DNA of 64,000 bases from Merluccius polli (Eukaryota > Chordata > Actinopteri > Gadiformes > Merlucciidae): positions 607,001 through 671,000 of the forward strand of contig JAOPHQ010004264.1 of the NCBI GenBank assembly GCA_030340625.1. Reading direction: 5' to 3'. Position numbers and translations under genes: made by a program. Of this stretch, positions 24,041 through 37,370 are shown in pieces (the stretch's first letter is position 1; every line of letters begins with the position of its first letter). The notes below the pieces were generated by a model, which saw nothing but the letters and a program-made list of their open reading frames with translations, searched no databases and was not told where the DNA came from.

Positions 24041-24356
24041 CATAGTTACACTTAGAAAGCAGACAGTTGTTTCCATTGCCCTGCACTATTAGACAAGTGT
24101 TCCTTTTTTTCTTTTCCACAGTGTCTGAACAAGAGTGAGTAATTAGTCTGCACTATATTTGTCAGGTTATTATTATAACGGCAGCAGACATGGTAATCGC
24201 AGTCTTTCAGTCGGGGGACAGTGCACATAGACATGTATGACTGTCCAGGAAGCTACTGTCTTATTAAAAACATCCTCACTTTCTCTGTGCCAGGCTTTTC
24301 AGCAGCTGTGTCACCTTAATCATCCTTACACAGCACTAGATCCACCACCACCCTCC

Positions 24357-24466
<110 letters not shown>

Positions 24467-25946
24467 ATGCCATGATATTCATTAAGAATCATTAAATATA
24501 TTTTTGTCAAATTGATACTGTCTTTTACAGGGGTAGCTGAGCCTACAATTGTTCTCCTAAAATTCCTTAAGGCAGAGGTATTTTTAAACAAGAGTTAAAA
24601 TCTGTTTTAACTCTAAATCCCTTAAACTATAAGACAGATAACATAAAAGATAACAGTTTTAGGTCATCAATGCCAGCAGAAAAAGCTATGCTATTTAGCA
24701 TCTGAAGTGGACATTTGACAAAAACGCCTATTTAAGTTAATATGCAAACATGACCTTTTCTTTTGACAAAATTGATTATTGGATGGCTCTGTCGAAGGGT
24801 TATAATGGGAACAGATTTTTGATGTGAGGCATTTAAAATACATTTATCCTTCAAATGTATTGAGGGATAAAATATACATATTTATCCCTTAATATTCAAT
24901 CATTTTTACTAAGAGAAAGCATGCCGTGCTTTACATGTACTGTTTTGAACATGAGATAACAAGCGCAATTAAGTGTAAAATTAGCATGTTAGAATCCAGC
25001 AGATGTGTAAATAATCACCAACCATAAGAGACATAACAGCTGTTTGTTCATTATACTTGTCATATGTTGTTTGTGTGCTTTATATAAAACTGTTTTGCAT
25101 TACATTTATGGAGCTATGTGTGCCAGCTTGCCAATGTTTTCAATGTCAATGTTGAAGCCCAACTTAGCGTTGTCGTTATCCTGGGCGTAGCCGCTGCAAT
25201 AACGCTACCCTGGGTAGCCAAAAGTACAATAAATACGTAAAATACTAATTCTTGTAAATATTCTATTTGGCATTTAAATTCCCATTGACATGACATTCCC
25301 ATTATACACTACTGTGTCCCTCAGGCCATCTCTACCAAGTGCAACCAGACCCCGTGTTAGACAACTCTGATTGGCAGGTCATTTAGTGCTGCTCAAATTG
25401 TGCTCTACGGTGGTCTCTAGGCCGCATTTGTGGTTAAATATAAATCATGCATACTGTACTGACATACATTATTACTCATACAGTAACTAATTACAAATTA
25501 AATTAACTATTGTAAACCTATAAGCACAATATATGATATGCATAATTTCCCTTGACAGAGCGAATAGTTGATTGGTTGCGTGACAATGTATTAATTCAAT
25601 ATATCTGTTGAAGAACATCATTTTATTTAATTATCCCACCCCTACAATGATAAACATAGCACAAAAAAGGTTAAACATTTGACAGAGGCCTAGCTGGTAA
25701 AGGCACAAATTGTAGAGAGGTGACCAACCAAAAGTCCAAAGATATTTGTCATGTATTTTACTCATTCTTTACCTATTCTTAGTTATTTTAGCATAAACCA
25801 TCATACTCATTTGTTCACGGAGAGTCGACCAATGAAAAGCATGTTCATAATTTACAGAAAGGAACTGGACATGATAACAGGAAAATACAGGATTAATTAT
25901 GGATACTTAACAGTTTCAAAATGTTGCCTTCCCCTGCAACACATTG

Positions 25947-26205
25947 TCAGAGACAGACAGACAGACAGTCATGTACACAGACAGGCAGGCATGTAGACAG
26001 ACAGACAGACAGATGGGTATACAGACAGACAGTGATGTAGAAAGACAGGTATACAGAGACATACAGACAGGCATGTAGACCGACAGACAGACAGACAGGT
26101 ATACAGAGACAGACAGACGGGGATGTGGACAGACAGAAAGACATACAGGAAGGGATGTAGACGGACACACAGACAGATGGATGGGCAGACAAAGGCGCAG
26201 ACACA
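25947..26205. repeat. GACA-based minisatellite
   Basis: Repeats of GACAGACAGACA alternate with GGCATGTAGAC, GTATACAGAGACA and GGGATGT variants in higher-order units of roughly 30-50 bp. Minus-strand frames give Cys/Leu/Ser/Val repeats that are not a gene. Confidence 0.9.
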
Positions 26206-29200
26206 CAGCTAGAACACAAGCCTGTGTTCACCTGAGATTGAGAGAGCCTTGGAGTGACTGATTGAATCATCACACGCCGCTAATGACCATTTTATGCTCA
26301 TAATAACATCACTGTTTTTGGAAGCACTTTCATGATTAATCGACCCCCTCCCCTCCCCCACACCGTCATCACCACGCACACGCACACGGACGCACATGCA
26401 CACGCACGCACACACGTCTGTTTTGAAGCGTGGGTTGGACATGGTTAAATAACAGCTTATGAAATATAGACCATCTAGAAATATACCGCAGGATTATTTC
26501 AACAGAGGAAGCCCAAGTGGTGACACATATACGGGACGGGGAACAAACAGTGGATTTTATGTTTACCTAGAGAGATGAAAAACACTAGACGACGTTGGCC
26601 CACACTGCCCCCAAGGTTTCTCTCCATTTATAATGGTTTTTTTCTCTCACCAATGGATTTGTCCTGCACCTTCGCTGCACTACTGTGGAGAACAGGGTCT
26701 TTCCCATTGTGTTTCTTTTTCATTTTCTGCATCGTGTTTCTTTTTATCGTACTGTTTCTCTAGAGGAGGGGGGGGGGAGTCTTATATAAGCCCGCTGGGG
26801 TTTCTGTCCATCTCCTGCACTTGTCTCTGGGACAGAAACACGATTGGATGCTTGTATGCACTTCATTTTTTCTTTTGCCCTTTGATCACCAAATGCGGGG
26901 TAGGCCTAATGTTGCACGTTCTGTCATTTGTGTTTGTGTGTGTATTTTACCCCGTGCTGTACTGTACCTCTTGGCCGGGTCACCCCTGCAAAATTGATTT
27001 GTAATCTCAACGTGTTCAGCCTGGATAAGTAAATGCTTAAATTAACGAAAGAAATAATTGTATGTTCTTTTTTTGAATATGTATTTTTATTGTGTTCCTT
27101 TTGTTGTGCAAATAAATAAAAACAAACAAAAAATGGAATCGTCCACTTTTTCCCCCCCATTTTTTTACAGAAGGGGAGGAGAGAGGGTGAGGATGAGGGA
27201 GGAGCGAGGGAGACATGAGACTGAACGGGGCCGATCCCAGGAAGAGAGGAAGGCCGCCGCGCCACGTGCGCCTTCTGTGACGATCACAAGCATCCTGAGC
27301 TGACTGTAATCCAACAGGACTGTCGCGGCTCATGAAAAAATCATGTCGTATAATCAAATCCAAGTAAAAACTCTGTGCGGGGCCTCGTGGGAGTCTCCGC
27401 CCGCCCTGAATATTTCATGTAATGGAGGTTCTCGCCACCGCAAAGACTCTCAACAGTTCAGGATCGCGTGCAAATATTGACTGTTGTGCGGGGGGCCGAA
27501 GGGGGCCACGCGAGGCGAGCAGTGCCACCGAGCCTGAGTGAGTTTTATAAATAATGCTAATCACATGTGACATCCCTCACAGCACACACAGCAGGGGGGG
27601 TGCTCACGGTGATTCACATCGCTGGATGGACCGTACTGAGTGCAGTATAGACACAAGTGGTAGAGGGACACTGCTTGAGATGGCAGCAGAGAGAGAGAGA
27701 GACAGAGACTGAGATAGAATGAGACTGAGATAGACATAGACAGAGAGGGGAGGGAAGGGGAGAGAAAGGAAGAGATATAGTGAGATAAATAAAATAGTCT
27801 AGTCACCATACTACAATTGGGTAAAATTCTTCAGTGATTTCCTTAGATAGATCTAAAAATTTGTCAAAATTGGGCTTTTCAACCATCTCCAGGGGTTGAT
27901 CCCCCCCCGGACCCCCCCTACAATCATTACTATACGAGCTAAGCCACAACCTTTTAGGTTGGCAATTGGGAGAGAAGCGATTGGTTTTTTCATCTTATTT
28001 GGAGACCCCCCAAAAGCCAGGTAGTCATTTGGAAACTGGTTCCCCCCAACCCCCCATGTTGAAGTGAAACCTAGGCCCTTGGGACCTGGTATATTGTATC
28101 CAGATATTCAGGCGTGTGTAGGACCAACTGCACTCCAAGCCTAACCCCCTCCTTCACTTACCATTCAAATGATCGCCTTTTCAGGGTTTAATATACATTT
28201 ACTATATACGAAGATTTTCTCATTCCAATTTCCACACTATGCACATGCACATGCAGATTTATTGCTGAATACATTGAGCTGAATGGTTTCTAAGATTAGG
28301 TCGGTGTGTAAACAATCACATGAATGGCGTATTATGCATGTAATGAGGTTAGGGACATACCATTCAGACTACACAGACAATGTGCTTATATGTGTGTGCT
28401 TGCGTTTAGCATTTTTTGGGGTTGGGATCAAGTCACCTGAGACACTTTTTATTGCCATGTGTAAACAAGGTCTGGGGTTTAAGTACACTGATTTTTTTTA
28501 TCACCACCTTCCAGAAAAGACATGTCTCCCCGGGACTTTGGAGTTGCAGAATTTGTTGGGCTGAAATGTTAACAAAAAAACAACTTGTTATAGCACAGCA
28601 TCCTTTTAGTGATGGTCTTTTGATTCAACCTTATTTGCATATAAGGGGAAGGACATTAACCAACACACATGCACACACATAAACACACACACACACACGA
28701 GGGGGAGACGTTCACAGCGTTTTTCCCTCTGCAAGTGGACATTGGCAATTATAGTGCAATGAAGTGTGGCTTTAGTCAGACGGTGTGAAAAGCAAACTGC
28801 TTCCTCGTGCTGGTAATGCCGCGAGTGGTGCCACCCGCATGCATTATCTGTTCCGTTCAGACGTGGTAATTGAGGCTCAATGGTGTTATGAGTCTGGCTG
28901 AGAGGCTAATAAATGCATCTCCTCGCGGCTAGTGGCGAAATCTGATCCCGTCTGCACATATTTACTATGGGCCTCCCCGCCGCCGGTGCCAGGAAGCCTG
29001 CGCATTTACGCCCAGCTCATCAACTGACTGTTTATCCTGCCAAGTGAGGATGGTGAAGAAAAGAAAAAGATATCAGCCATAAATTCTCGTAATTAGATGA
29101 AGTGCAAGGATGGGGGCGGGGTCTTCAGATCCCACATTTCGATCAGCCCCATAGCTATGGGTTAGTAGGGGCCTACTCTACCTACCAGCAGGTTCAGGGA

Positions 29201-29458
29201 GCCGTTAACATCGCTTCGTATGGCGATGATAACGATATTACTAGGCATCATACCAGCGACGTACGTTTATGTATTTCCAGACACAATTACATTTGGTTAC
29301 GCCATCGATAGTGGTGTAGTAGTAGATAGTAGTGCTCTTCAGGGGTAGGTCGTTAGGTCAAAGCGAGGGAAAGGGCTGAACTAATCGGATCCTAGATGTT
29401 TCCTAATGCTGATTGAGAAGAGGAACATGTCAAGTCAAACAGTAGTGTCAAGTCGATC

Positions 29459-29870
29459 AAGTCAAGTCAATTTTATTAGTATAGCCCTTAATCACAGTCA
29501 CGGTCTCAAAGGGCTTTACAGGCCATATATTTATGACACCCCCTAACCCCAGCCCCCAAAGGGCAAAAAACTTCCTTAATTATCAAGGAAGAAACCTTGA
29601 GAAGGAACCCAGAGTGGGGGATCCCTCCTTCCAAGGACGGTTAGGAGTGCAATGGGTGCCATAATTGATACACATAGTAGTATTACAGATAGCAGCAGAC
29701 AACAACAAAACAAGTCCATGGTAGCTGGTAGCTAATGCTTTGTATAAGACCTTGGGTGGAGATAGTTTGTGTTTTAAACTATGAAGTTCAGGGATGGGGG
29801 AGGCGGGGGTAGGGGGGTGTGAATGCCATCGCATCACATGACAAACTGAGATTGCAGGCATTGTCACACC
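29459..29870. repeat. Interspersed fish-type repeat
   Basis: Begins AAGTCAAGTCAATTTTATTA and GTATAGCCCTTAATCAC, then GTCTCAAAGGGCTTTACAGG, CCTTGAGAAGGAACCCAGAG and GGGGGATCCCTCCTTCCAAG. This order is familiar from a very common teleost interspersed repeat, probably the 3' part of a retroelement. No ORF. Boundaries approximate. Confidence 0.6.
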
Positions 29871-30504
29871 CATCGTTCCTTTGGGCGAGACTCCTTATCT
29901 GTGTTGGACGCTGAGGCCACCAGCAGACAGTGATAGCGGTGCTTCAGTCCAACGTGAAACGCACCACCATGTGTCCACATGCTCTTCTCAGTGTGAATCC
30001 TGTGTCCCGTGTTGACCTTTCAACATGTTTAGCCTGCACTTAACTTTCCAAAACAGTTACAGTGTGTATAATCTGATTGTACATGTGTTTACTTGTGTAC
30101 CTTTTAAGTTAACTGCGCAAACTCCCTAGGTGTGAGAGTGTAAAATGGACTCAGGGCGACATGTTTAGACAACAGTGGGAAAGCACACACAGATTTGCAG
30201 ACAGCAGTTTATCTGTAATTAGTTTTAGAGGTTGCACAAACAGAAAGGTGAACTTTTTACAATATTTATTTAGGCTTAAAATGTAATTTATGTAGAAGAT
30301 AATCAGGGGAAAAGTTGATACTGCTATTATATATATTTTTTTGTTTGACAATACAGTTTTTGTCTCGTTTCTTTTTTTACATGGCATTCCAGGGATGGAA
30401 TATGACATGAATATTCAATATACTCAGTATTTCAATATACACTACATGAGTATATTGACATATCTGTAAATATGACATTTGTATTCAATATAATCATGAT
30501 GAAT

Positions 30505-30775
30505 CACCCAGTATCACGGCTTGCGCAGGGAATTGGACTGAAATGCAGAGGTCAGACGCGGGGTTGGTGCAAAGGACGCTTTACTTTGTCAAAACAGGCA
30601 GACAGAAACAAACCTACAACAAACAAGGAACCGACAAGCTGGGGCAGAAACTCGGGAACTTAAATACATGGGACACAGGTGAACAGAATTACTAATAAAC
30701 ACAGGTGACAAACATTACAATTACGACACAATGGAAAAAAACAGGCAGTGAGTGGGGTTGGGACAGGATCGTTAG
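30505..30775. repeat. Interspersed repeat, class not assigned
   Basis: From TCACGGCTTGCGCAGGGAAT to GGGACAGGATCGTTAGAG. Segments such as GCTGGGGCAGAAACTCGGGA and CACAGGTGAACAGAATTACT look like those of a widespread teleost repeat. The ends carry short inverted TCACG / CGTTA-like motifs. Confidence 0.45.
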
Positions 30776-30819
30776 AGTAGCCCCCACCCCCCTCCTCAAG
30801 GCTGTGGTGGAGGCTCCCA

Positions 30820-30869
30820 GGGACTTGGACCGTCCGAGGGACTTGGACCGTCCGAGGGACTTGGACCGT
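30820..30869. repeat. 18-bp minisatellite, about 2.8 copies
   Basis: Units of GGGACTTGGACCGTCCGA at 30820-30837, 30838-30855 and a partial third copy. On the minus strand this gives VQVPRT repeats in a short, non-genic frame. Confidence 0.9.
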
Positions 30870-31076
30870 CATCGGTCCGACTTGGTTATGGCAGAGCTTC
30901 AATGTAGCCTAAAAGCACATGGCTCCCATAGTATGAGAGTAGGCCTATTTGCTTTGTGATAATTGGAACCATAAGTGGTCTGAACATTGTGCAAAGTTTT
31001 GATGAAATTGCACGGCAGGACTAGTGCTATTCACCCGCTTTTGTGGGTGACAGATCATCATAAAAGGAAAAAAGAC

Positions 31077-31860
31077 TTTCCCTGGAGAAGTCTGGTGTGC
31101 ATTAGAAATTGGCTTTTTAATCTCAAACAAATGAAAAAGCAAATCATTTAGTTCCTCTGTATCTTTCCTTCTTCCCAATATTTCTATACTCTCTCTTACC
31201 TTCTTATCTCTACACTGCCTTATATCGGGTGCCAGGTGCTCTGAGCTATGCACCTTAAGATGATGTTTTAAGATGTTTTAACCAATTATTTTCCACGTTA
31301 TTTATTACAGCCTTATCCAGAGTATATAATACAGGCAATTCATAATTTCTCCTTCTCCCTCCCATTTTCCTAATCATCCACCACACATGGGCTAATTGTG
31401 TCTCCCTCCGTATACTATTACACTAATGCCTCAATATGTTCGCTTTGCCATTCTTATTACTTTTTGAACTATTGCCTGAGCCTTTTTATACTCAATCAGT
31501 TTCTCTTAAGAATGATGCCTTTTTATTTGTCTAAATGCACCGTTTCTAACTCTAACTCTTGCTTTCTTACAGCCATCATCCCATTACGGTACACTTTTAG
31601 TCCGACTACCACCTTTATTCACAGGTATTGTCTCCTTTGCTGTCTGTATTATTATGTTAACTCATTCATCATTATACTTTTCTACCTCTTACTCTTGAAG
31701 AATTACCTTCCACAATTACACCTCCCACTTGGCTTCTTTCAATTACCATTTCCATCTTGTTATAGTTGTACTGATCCTCGGTTGATCTTTATTTGCTGTA
31801 TCTTTGCTGCTCTCTTACTGGCCTCACAGCCTCCGTATGCAGAGCAACATTTTAGCTTAG
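31077..31860 (-). pseudogene. LINE (non-LTR retrotransposon) ORF2 fragment, endonuclease-RT linker
   Basis: On the minus strand, reading down from about 31860, decayed protein segments appear in order: KDQPRISTTITRWKW, KEAKWEV, NIIIQTAKETIPVNKGGSRT, KSVP(stop)WDDGCKKA, RVRNGAFRQIKRHHS, LIEYKKAQAIVQKVIRMAKR, then after frame changes MIRKMGGRRRNYELPVL, MHSSEHL and ISNAHQTSPGK. This is the linker between the apurinic endonuclease and the reverse transcriptase of Jockey/L2-like LINEs (VPWW-D-C..A, LIEYKKA...AKR, then TSPGKD before RT). Stops and at least two frameshifts show it is dead. The RT catalytic motifs are missing; the element is truncated on both sides. The 206-codon plus-strand frame at 31398-32018 is antisense to it. 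Confidence 0.8.
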
Positions 31861-32628
31861 CTCATTCGTCACATTTTCCATACTCATGTTCCCATGCACA
31901 CTGCCACATCTTTGCTTGCTCTCTCTATTGCTGCAATGTGTCCATACTTTTGACCTTTGAAACATCTGAGTGGTGGTCTGACATAGTTCATGTAGGCCTA
32001 CCCTACATACAAGGGTAATCCCTCTTCATCAAAATGGATCATAATGGAAAGACTGTCTTGTTTCTCTCAGTTTCTATTCATTTTCAGACGTTTTGCTTCT
32101 TTAACATTTGTACCCGATACATATTTTCATTGTTTAATTAATTAATCCACGGATATACCTGTTGCAATTCCCTTGATAACTCCTCTATCCCCATCTCTCT
32201 TTCCCAGTATAGAGCACTTCACTTTCTTTCCATCTATTTTGGTAACTCTGATCGCTTTTTCTTGTTGATTTGCATCTTTACATATAATCAGAATATTTCT
32301 AGAATATTACTAGCTATGAACTATGTTAAACTATGTTTATTGACTTTTTGAAACAAAGCTCCATCCCGCGTTAACTTTACAATTACCTTGTACTCGAAAC
32401 GGCAACTTCCTCAAGGTCGTGTTACTTTCATTATCCGTTTCATCGGAGGTTGTTGTACTAACCTGCTGCTTGTTCCTCTCACGTTTTGGCTGTCACACTT
32501 CTCTCTGCCATCCCCTCCCCACACTCCAGCCAGCCAGTCTGCCACCTTCTCCCCGACTAAAGCACCATGTCTAATGACACGACTGAGCTTATCCTAGTCT
32601 CCCTGGCAAAGGGGGTTGATCACTCACA

Positions 32629-32815
32629 GCCCTTTTCCACCAACATGGAACGGCTGCCATTACGGTTTGCGCCCCTAATTTCGAACTGTTCAGAGCATTT
32701 TGACCAAAAATAAATTGGTTCGAAACCTGAAATTTGGTTCCCAGCTGGAGCATATAATTAGCAGGTTTTTCTTGACCTGAAGCGCAAACCGTGATGTCAT
32801 CAGTGGCCGTGTCGT
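32629..32815. repeat. Possible foldback MITE
   Basis: ACGGTTTGCGC (32662-32672) is inverted at 32782-32792, and the sequence similarity extends outward through the CGGCTGCCAT / TCAGTGGCCGT region. The left end CAGCCCTTTTCCACCAACA is hAT- or foldback-like. No target duplication identified. Confidence 0.35.
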
Positions 32816-33769
32816 ATGCTACAGGTTGGAAGAGATTCAATTGAGAAATTGTCTGAAAAAAAGAGCGTGCAGTGGTCTGCCAATTAAATCCAATGCTTTC
32901 AGTATCCTAAAACGAACCGGTTCAAGAACCAGAGCTAATTTAGTGAAAAAAGGTTCAATGTCAAACTGCGTTCAAACTGAACACAAGGGTAGTTTTCTGT
33001 CGGTCTTTCACAAACAGTGACTGCATGTAGAACTGCAAAAATGTTTCCTTTTATTTCACTTAATCTATGGTCTCACTGTACACACTTGTTGCTCCTATTT
33101 CCCTGTCACAAATATCCCTTTTTCACTTGGGACTAAAACTATTTTGGAGATTGTGGTTTTCTTCTGTAAAAGGAGGTGGCAGGTTAAGACAAATGAGAGA
33201 GAGGCACGCCTTTGGCAAAATGTATTGCTCACGAAGCTCAACTCTGGGAGGGAATGCACTTTGCCCTATCCGGACAGTAATTGCATCATCAATTATACAG
33301 TTAAACGGTTTTCAAGACACCAGATGATATGGTCGCTATTAACCTCAACTGATCCTGACCAAGGTGAATGCTACATTTCTGGAGTATGACAAACGTGCAG
33401 TCAAGACACACACACAAGCACGCACACACACACACACACACACACACATGCACACTTACACAAAAACTAAAACAAAGATAATTTATTTACTATGGAGTTC
33501 ATACATATTCTTAATTAAGGTCAGTTCTACAATATCTCATCCATTTATTATTGATTACATCACATTGTCTTTTATAGAATTTCCTTTTCCTTCCACTGAA
33601 TGTTTTGTGTCACCAAACATGTTTCTCTTTTACACTTTTATCCTTGGCTTTAATTTATCTCCAGGTAAAATGTGTACAATTGAGCCCCCAGCCCCTGTAT
33701 TGACTCTAGTTGATTTTTGTCCATCATCCCATTTCTAGACAAATCCTAACATTTTGCTCATCCAACATT

Positions 33770-33772
<3 letters not shown>

Positions 33773-33819
<47 letters not shown>

Positions 33820-33874
33820 TTTCTTTCTTTCGTTCTTTCGTTCTTTCGTTGTTTCTTTCTTTCGTTCTTTCTTT
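33773..33874. repeat. (CTTT)n tetranucleotide array
   Basis: Roughly 100 bp of TTTC units, with TTCG variants toward the right end. Confidence 0.95.
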
Positions 33875-34822
33875 GAGAAATCAATAACGTCTCCAGCCCA
33901 GGTTCTTTAATGTATCTCTGTACGGTTCACTTTCTCTTGTTGTTTCTCTCCCCCATTCATTTTCTATCATTCCTGCAGTCTCACAGTGCAAGGGTTTGTG
34001 TGTGTGTGTGTATGTATTGTGTTTGCTTCAGATACTCCCTTCCTACTCCCAGTTCTGAAATTAATATATTTGCGCGTTATCTGAAAAACACATGCATATT
34101 TCTCGGGTTATTTCCTCCACCTAGAATTCATATTATGACACGTCTTAATCATTAAGCAGCAGTTGAAAAAAACTATTTTTGTGTACCTTCACAAAAAACA
34201 TGCCTGAGTGTGTACATCCGTATGTGTGTGTGTTTATATTAAAATGTACTTCTGGAAATGAATCTTTTTGCTTCATCTACCTTTGGGGACTGAATGGTCC
34301 TGATCCCACTGTGTACCGAGCCGCCATCCACATGGGGTCTGAAAGTGAATATGAAGTCCCCAGGGCCCAGCCTGGAGCCTGCTACCGTGCGGAGTGGAGG
34401 CTGCCATGCAGACGCCTGTTCATTTCATAAATGTTTTTTGTAGTTTTACTGCGCTCCCTTCCCAATAGTACAACACAGTCAAAAGCATAGATGTTGTGGA
34501 ATTTTGCTGCACTTTGTTTTATTTTAGTTTCACCCCATTGTGAGGATTTCGGTTAAGCATAACATTGCAGCACTGTTTTGAGTGTGTTCTGAGTGTGGTG
34601 GTAGTTGCACAGGTCTTGCGGTGTCATCATATAACACGGGACCAAGCAATTTCCCATTACCTCTCTTCTCCCGCACTCACATGGTTCCACCACTCTCCGT
34701 GTCAACGTTGGGGCCTTCCACCGCACCATAAATATGGTTGAGTCCACTGGGCTCAACCATATGTCATCCTTCTTGCCATCCGGGCTCCACATTTTTAAGT
34801 ATATATCTCTTTAAAAAAATGG

Positions 34823-35075
34823 CGTGTTCACACCACGCCACATACAAAGTCAAAGACTTTGCAAAGACGTGAAGGATGCAACACGAATGGTGTGAACGAC
34901 ACAAAATACGAAAAATTTGAACTCGCACAAACAGTTTGTACAAGTTGAGATTTTTCATCTGTGTGGAAAATTTGCGTCGCCAGAACCACAAGTTGGCACA
35001 AATGTTCCCATGGTCAAACTTGCACAAGTAACGCGAGGTGAAAATGTGCTTTGTGTTCGTTGTGAACACAGAGTA
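34823..35075. repeat. Possible MITE with GTGTTCACA termini
   Basis: GCGTGTTCACACCA near 34822 and GTTGTGAACACAG near 35060-35072 form imperfect inverted ends. The interior (GGTGTGAACGACACAAAATA, CATCTGTGTGGAAAATTTGC) is of a kind repeated in fish genomes. No ORF. Confidence 0.4.
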
Positions 35076-36173
35076 AGACCGTATCGTGAGTTTTTTTGCA
35101 ACTGTTGGGTCGATTTTCATTTGAAAAAAAGTTAATATTGCTTATTTAATTTCAATACTTCATGGTCTCTTGATCAGCAGCATTATTTGAACATACAAAA
35201 CATAATATTTTTGTAATATGTCCAAGAGTGAGTGGAGACGAGAGCGCTTGCGAGAGAGAGACCTCCCTCTGGTCTCTGTGAGCCTTGGCCTCATCCCGAT
35301 TACAACCACGAATCAATGTTACTCCACATCGACGTAAATTGAAACCATCTTTCTATTGACTTGTCACCAATTTAATTTCTTCAACTACATGGGTCAGAGA
35401 GAGGCCACCTAAGACATTTTCACATTTTCACAGCTCGCACTCACTTTGACACACCATTATCCCCTTGACTTAATACATGGTATCCCTTTTGACCCCACCC
35501 CTACAGACACAGACACATAGACACAGGCACACACACACACACACACATACAGATGCCTCTCTTGTCTTGCTGGTTTTCTGTTTCTCTATGACCTGTCTGC
35601 TTTCCCTAGCGATGCCCTACTCAGTATTTAAATTCTCAAAATGTCAAGGTGTCGTCCACTACCCATATATCCATCCATCCATCCATAGCGCCCATCATCC
35701 ACCTATTCATCCATCCATCAGTATCTTCCCTATATTTGTCGTTTTTCCCAAAGGGTAAGTAAACCCCCATTTTAGCAGTCATAACAGTTATAAAGGTTTT
35801 AGAAAAAAGTCACATTGGGTTCCATAGGTCTCCCAATTTCCTGTTAACAACTTTCTACATTTTAGTAAAAAATAACAGAGAAGTGTCCACCAACAGCGTT
35901 TTCAACTGAAACAAGTGATTTTGGGTGTTACTTACACTTTAAGCACCCTCTTGTATGTGTTATTTCTTGTGTTTATTACCCCCATCTTCACTTCAGTATT
36001 TCATTTCATTTCCTCTATTACACTAAATGCTGTTATTCTGTTTTCTGTAAGGGTAGGTTATGTTTTAGACTGAGGAACTGTATGCTGTAATTAAGAGTTG
36101 CATTTAGAGAGACACCTACAAGTAACACTACACACGTGTCTTATTTCTCAAGATCCGCTTTGCCGATACACAC

Positions 36174-36192
36174 TGCACACACACACACACAC

Positions 36193-36291
<99 letters not shown>

Positions 36292-36378
36292 TTCACTCTA
36301 ACCTATACACACAAAGCCCCATAGAGATACACACACACACACACACACACATACTTCACTCTATCCTGTACACACGAA

Positions 36379-36414
<36 letters not shown>
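36174..36414. repeat. Three (CA)n tracts
   Basis: CA runs at 36174-36290, 36329-36351 and 36377-36414 are separated by two related spacers that both contain ACTTCACTCTA followed by ACC/TCC-T-TACACAC. The spacers suggest duplication of a CA-plus-spacer unit. Confidence 0.9.
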
Positions 36415-36415
<1 letters not shown>

Positions 36416-37370
36416 GATGCACGTGTTGACCTCGAAGTGCACAGACCTGTCCTGGCCGGATGTTCAAAGTGCTGGAGCAGAATACAGCAGAGTGTATTTC
36501 AAACCTGTATTTTGTTTGGAGTGCAGGGAGCACAGTCGCCAAGGTTATGTGTGGGCGGTTCTTCTACTGATGATCTTATGTGGACCCGTGCAGGGAGGAC
36601 GCCCTCTGGATACTCCCAGCTATCCTCTTTATAATTATGAGCCTCCACACTAAACCCCCTTCATGGCTAAGCTGGCTGCGGACAATGGGAAATGCTGACG
36701 ATTCAGTCCACACTGGAAAGGTTTCCCACCGTAATATTAATACCACTACTACTAACCCTAAACATATAGACATACGGTAAGATAAGATAGGACTATGTTA
36801 ATCCCATACCGAAATTCACTCACGACATGTACCTCATGTGCCTTGACGTGCTGTTTTATATGCCACTGATAATGTGTGGCGTATGTGTTTACGGTTGATT
36901 GTCGACAGAATGGTTGTAAAAAGGGCAGAGCTGTCCCTTCGATCATTTCCTCATTTTCATTTTACTATAACTATATCTAACACCATTGATTTATTAACAT
37001 AAAACAAGGTGAACAAATCTTGAAACATGACGATGCTGCTGCACCATGGACACACACATGAACACACACACACACACAGTTCCATGCACAAACCTTCCCA
37101 GCATTCGTATGTTCCCGGGGAGGGCAGGCTGTGCTGTAGGAGGTGACCAAGATCAATCTTCAAAAATGGGGGAAAAAAATTATAGTCCAATGACCTTGAC
37201 ACTCCATTCCTTCGGGTCAATACACCATCATTGCATATATGATGGTCTCTGACGGGGAGGGGAGAGAGAGTGTGTGTGTGTGTGTGTGTTGTGGGGTCTA
37301 AAAGCACTGACTGGAATGCACTGCACCAACAAAACCTCAACACTTTGGACAGCACTCCTGGCATCTCTCC

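Larger units (their letters stand above)
31861..36170. other. Intergenic, repeats only
   Basis: Beyond the LINE lies T/C-rich DNA possibly of the same element (to about 32000). Then come a possible foldback MITE (32629-32815), CA (33405-33450), a CTTT array (33773-33874), a GTGTTCACA-bounded repeat (34823-35075), CA (35525-35550) and ATCC tracts (35664-35720). 11-bp hairpin arms lie at 34732-34742 / 34752-34762. No gene seen. Confidence 0.5.

Noticed and set aside
25947..26205. GACA array considered as a CRISPR-like array
   Set aside because: Units are simple tetranucleotide derivatives without constant-length unique spacers, in a vertebrate genome.
31398..32018. 206-codon plus-strand open frame rich in Cys, Leu, Phe, Ser, Tyr
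   Set aside because: It is antisense to a recognisable LINE fragment over half its length, and its composition reflects T/C-rich DNA.
36417..36653. 78-codon frame with a hydrophobic stretch (VWAVLLLMILCG) that looks like a signal peptide
   Set aside because: No family match, weak start context, no splice signals that give a sensible protein. It could be a non-coding conserved element instead.
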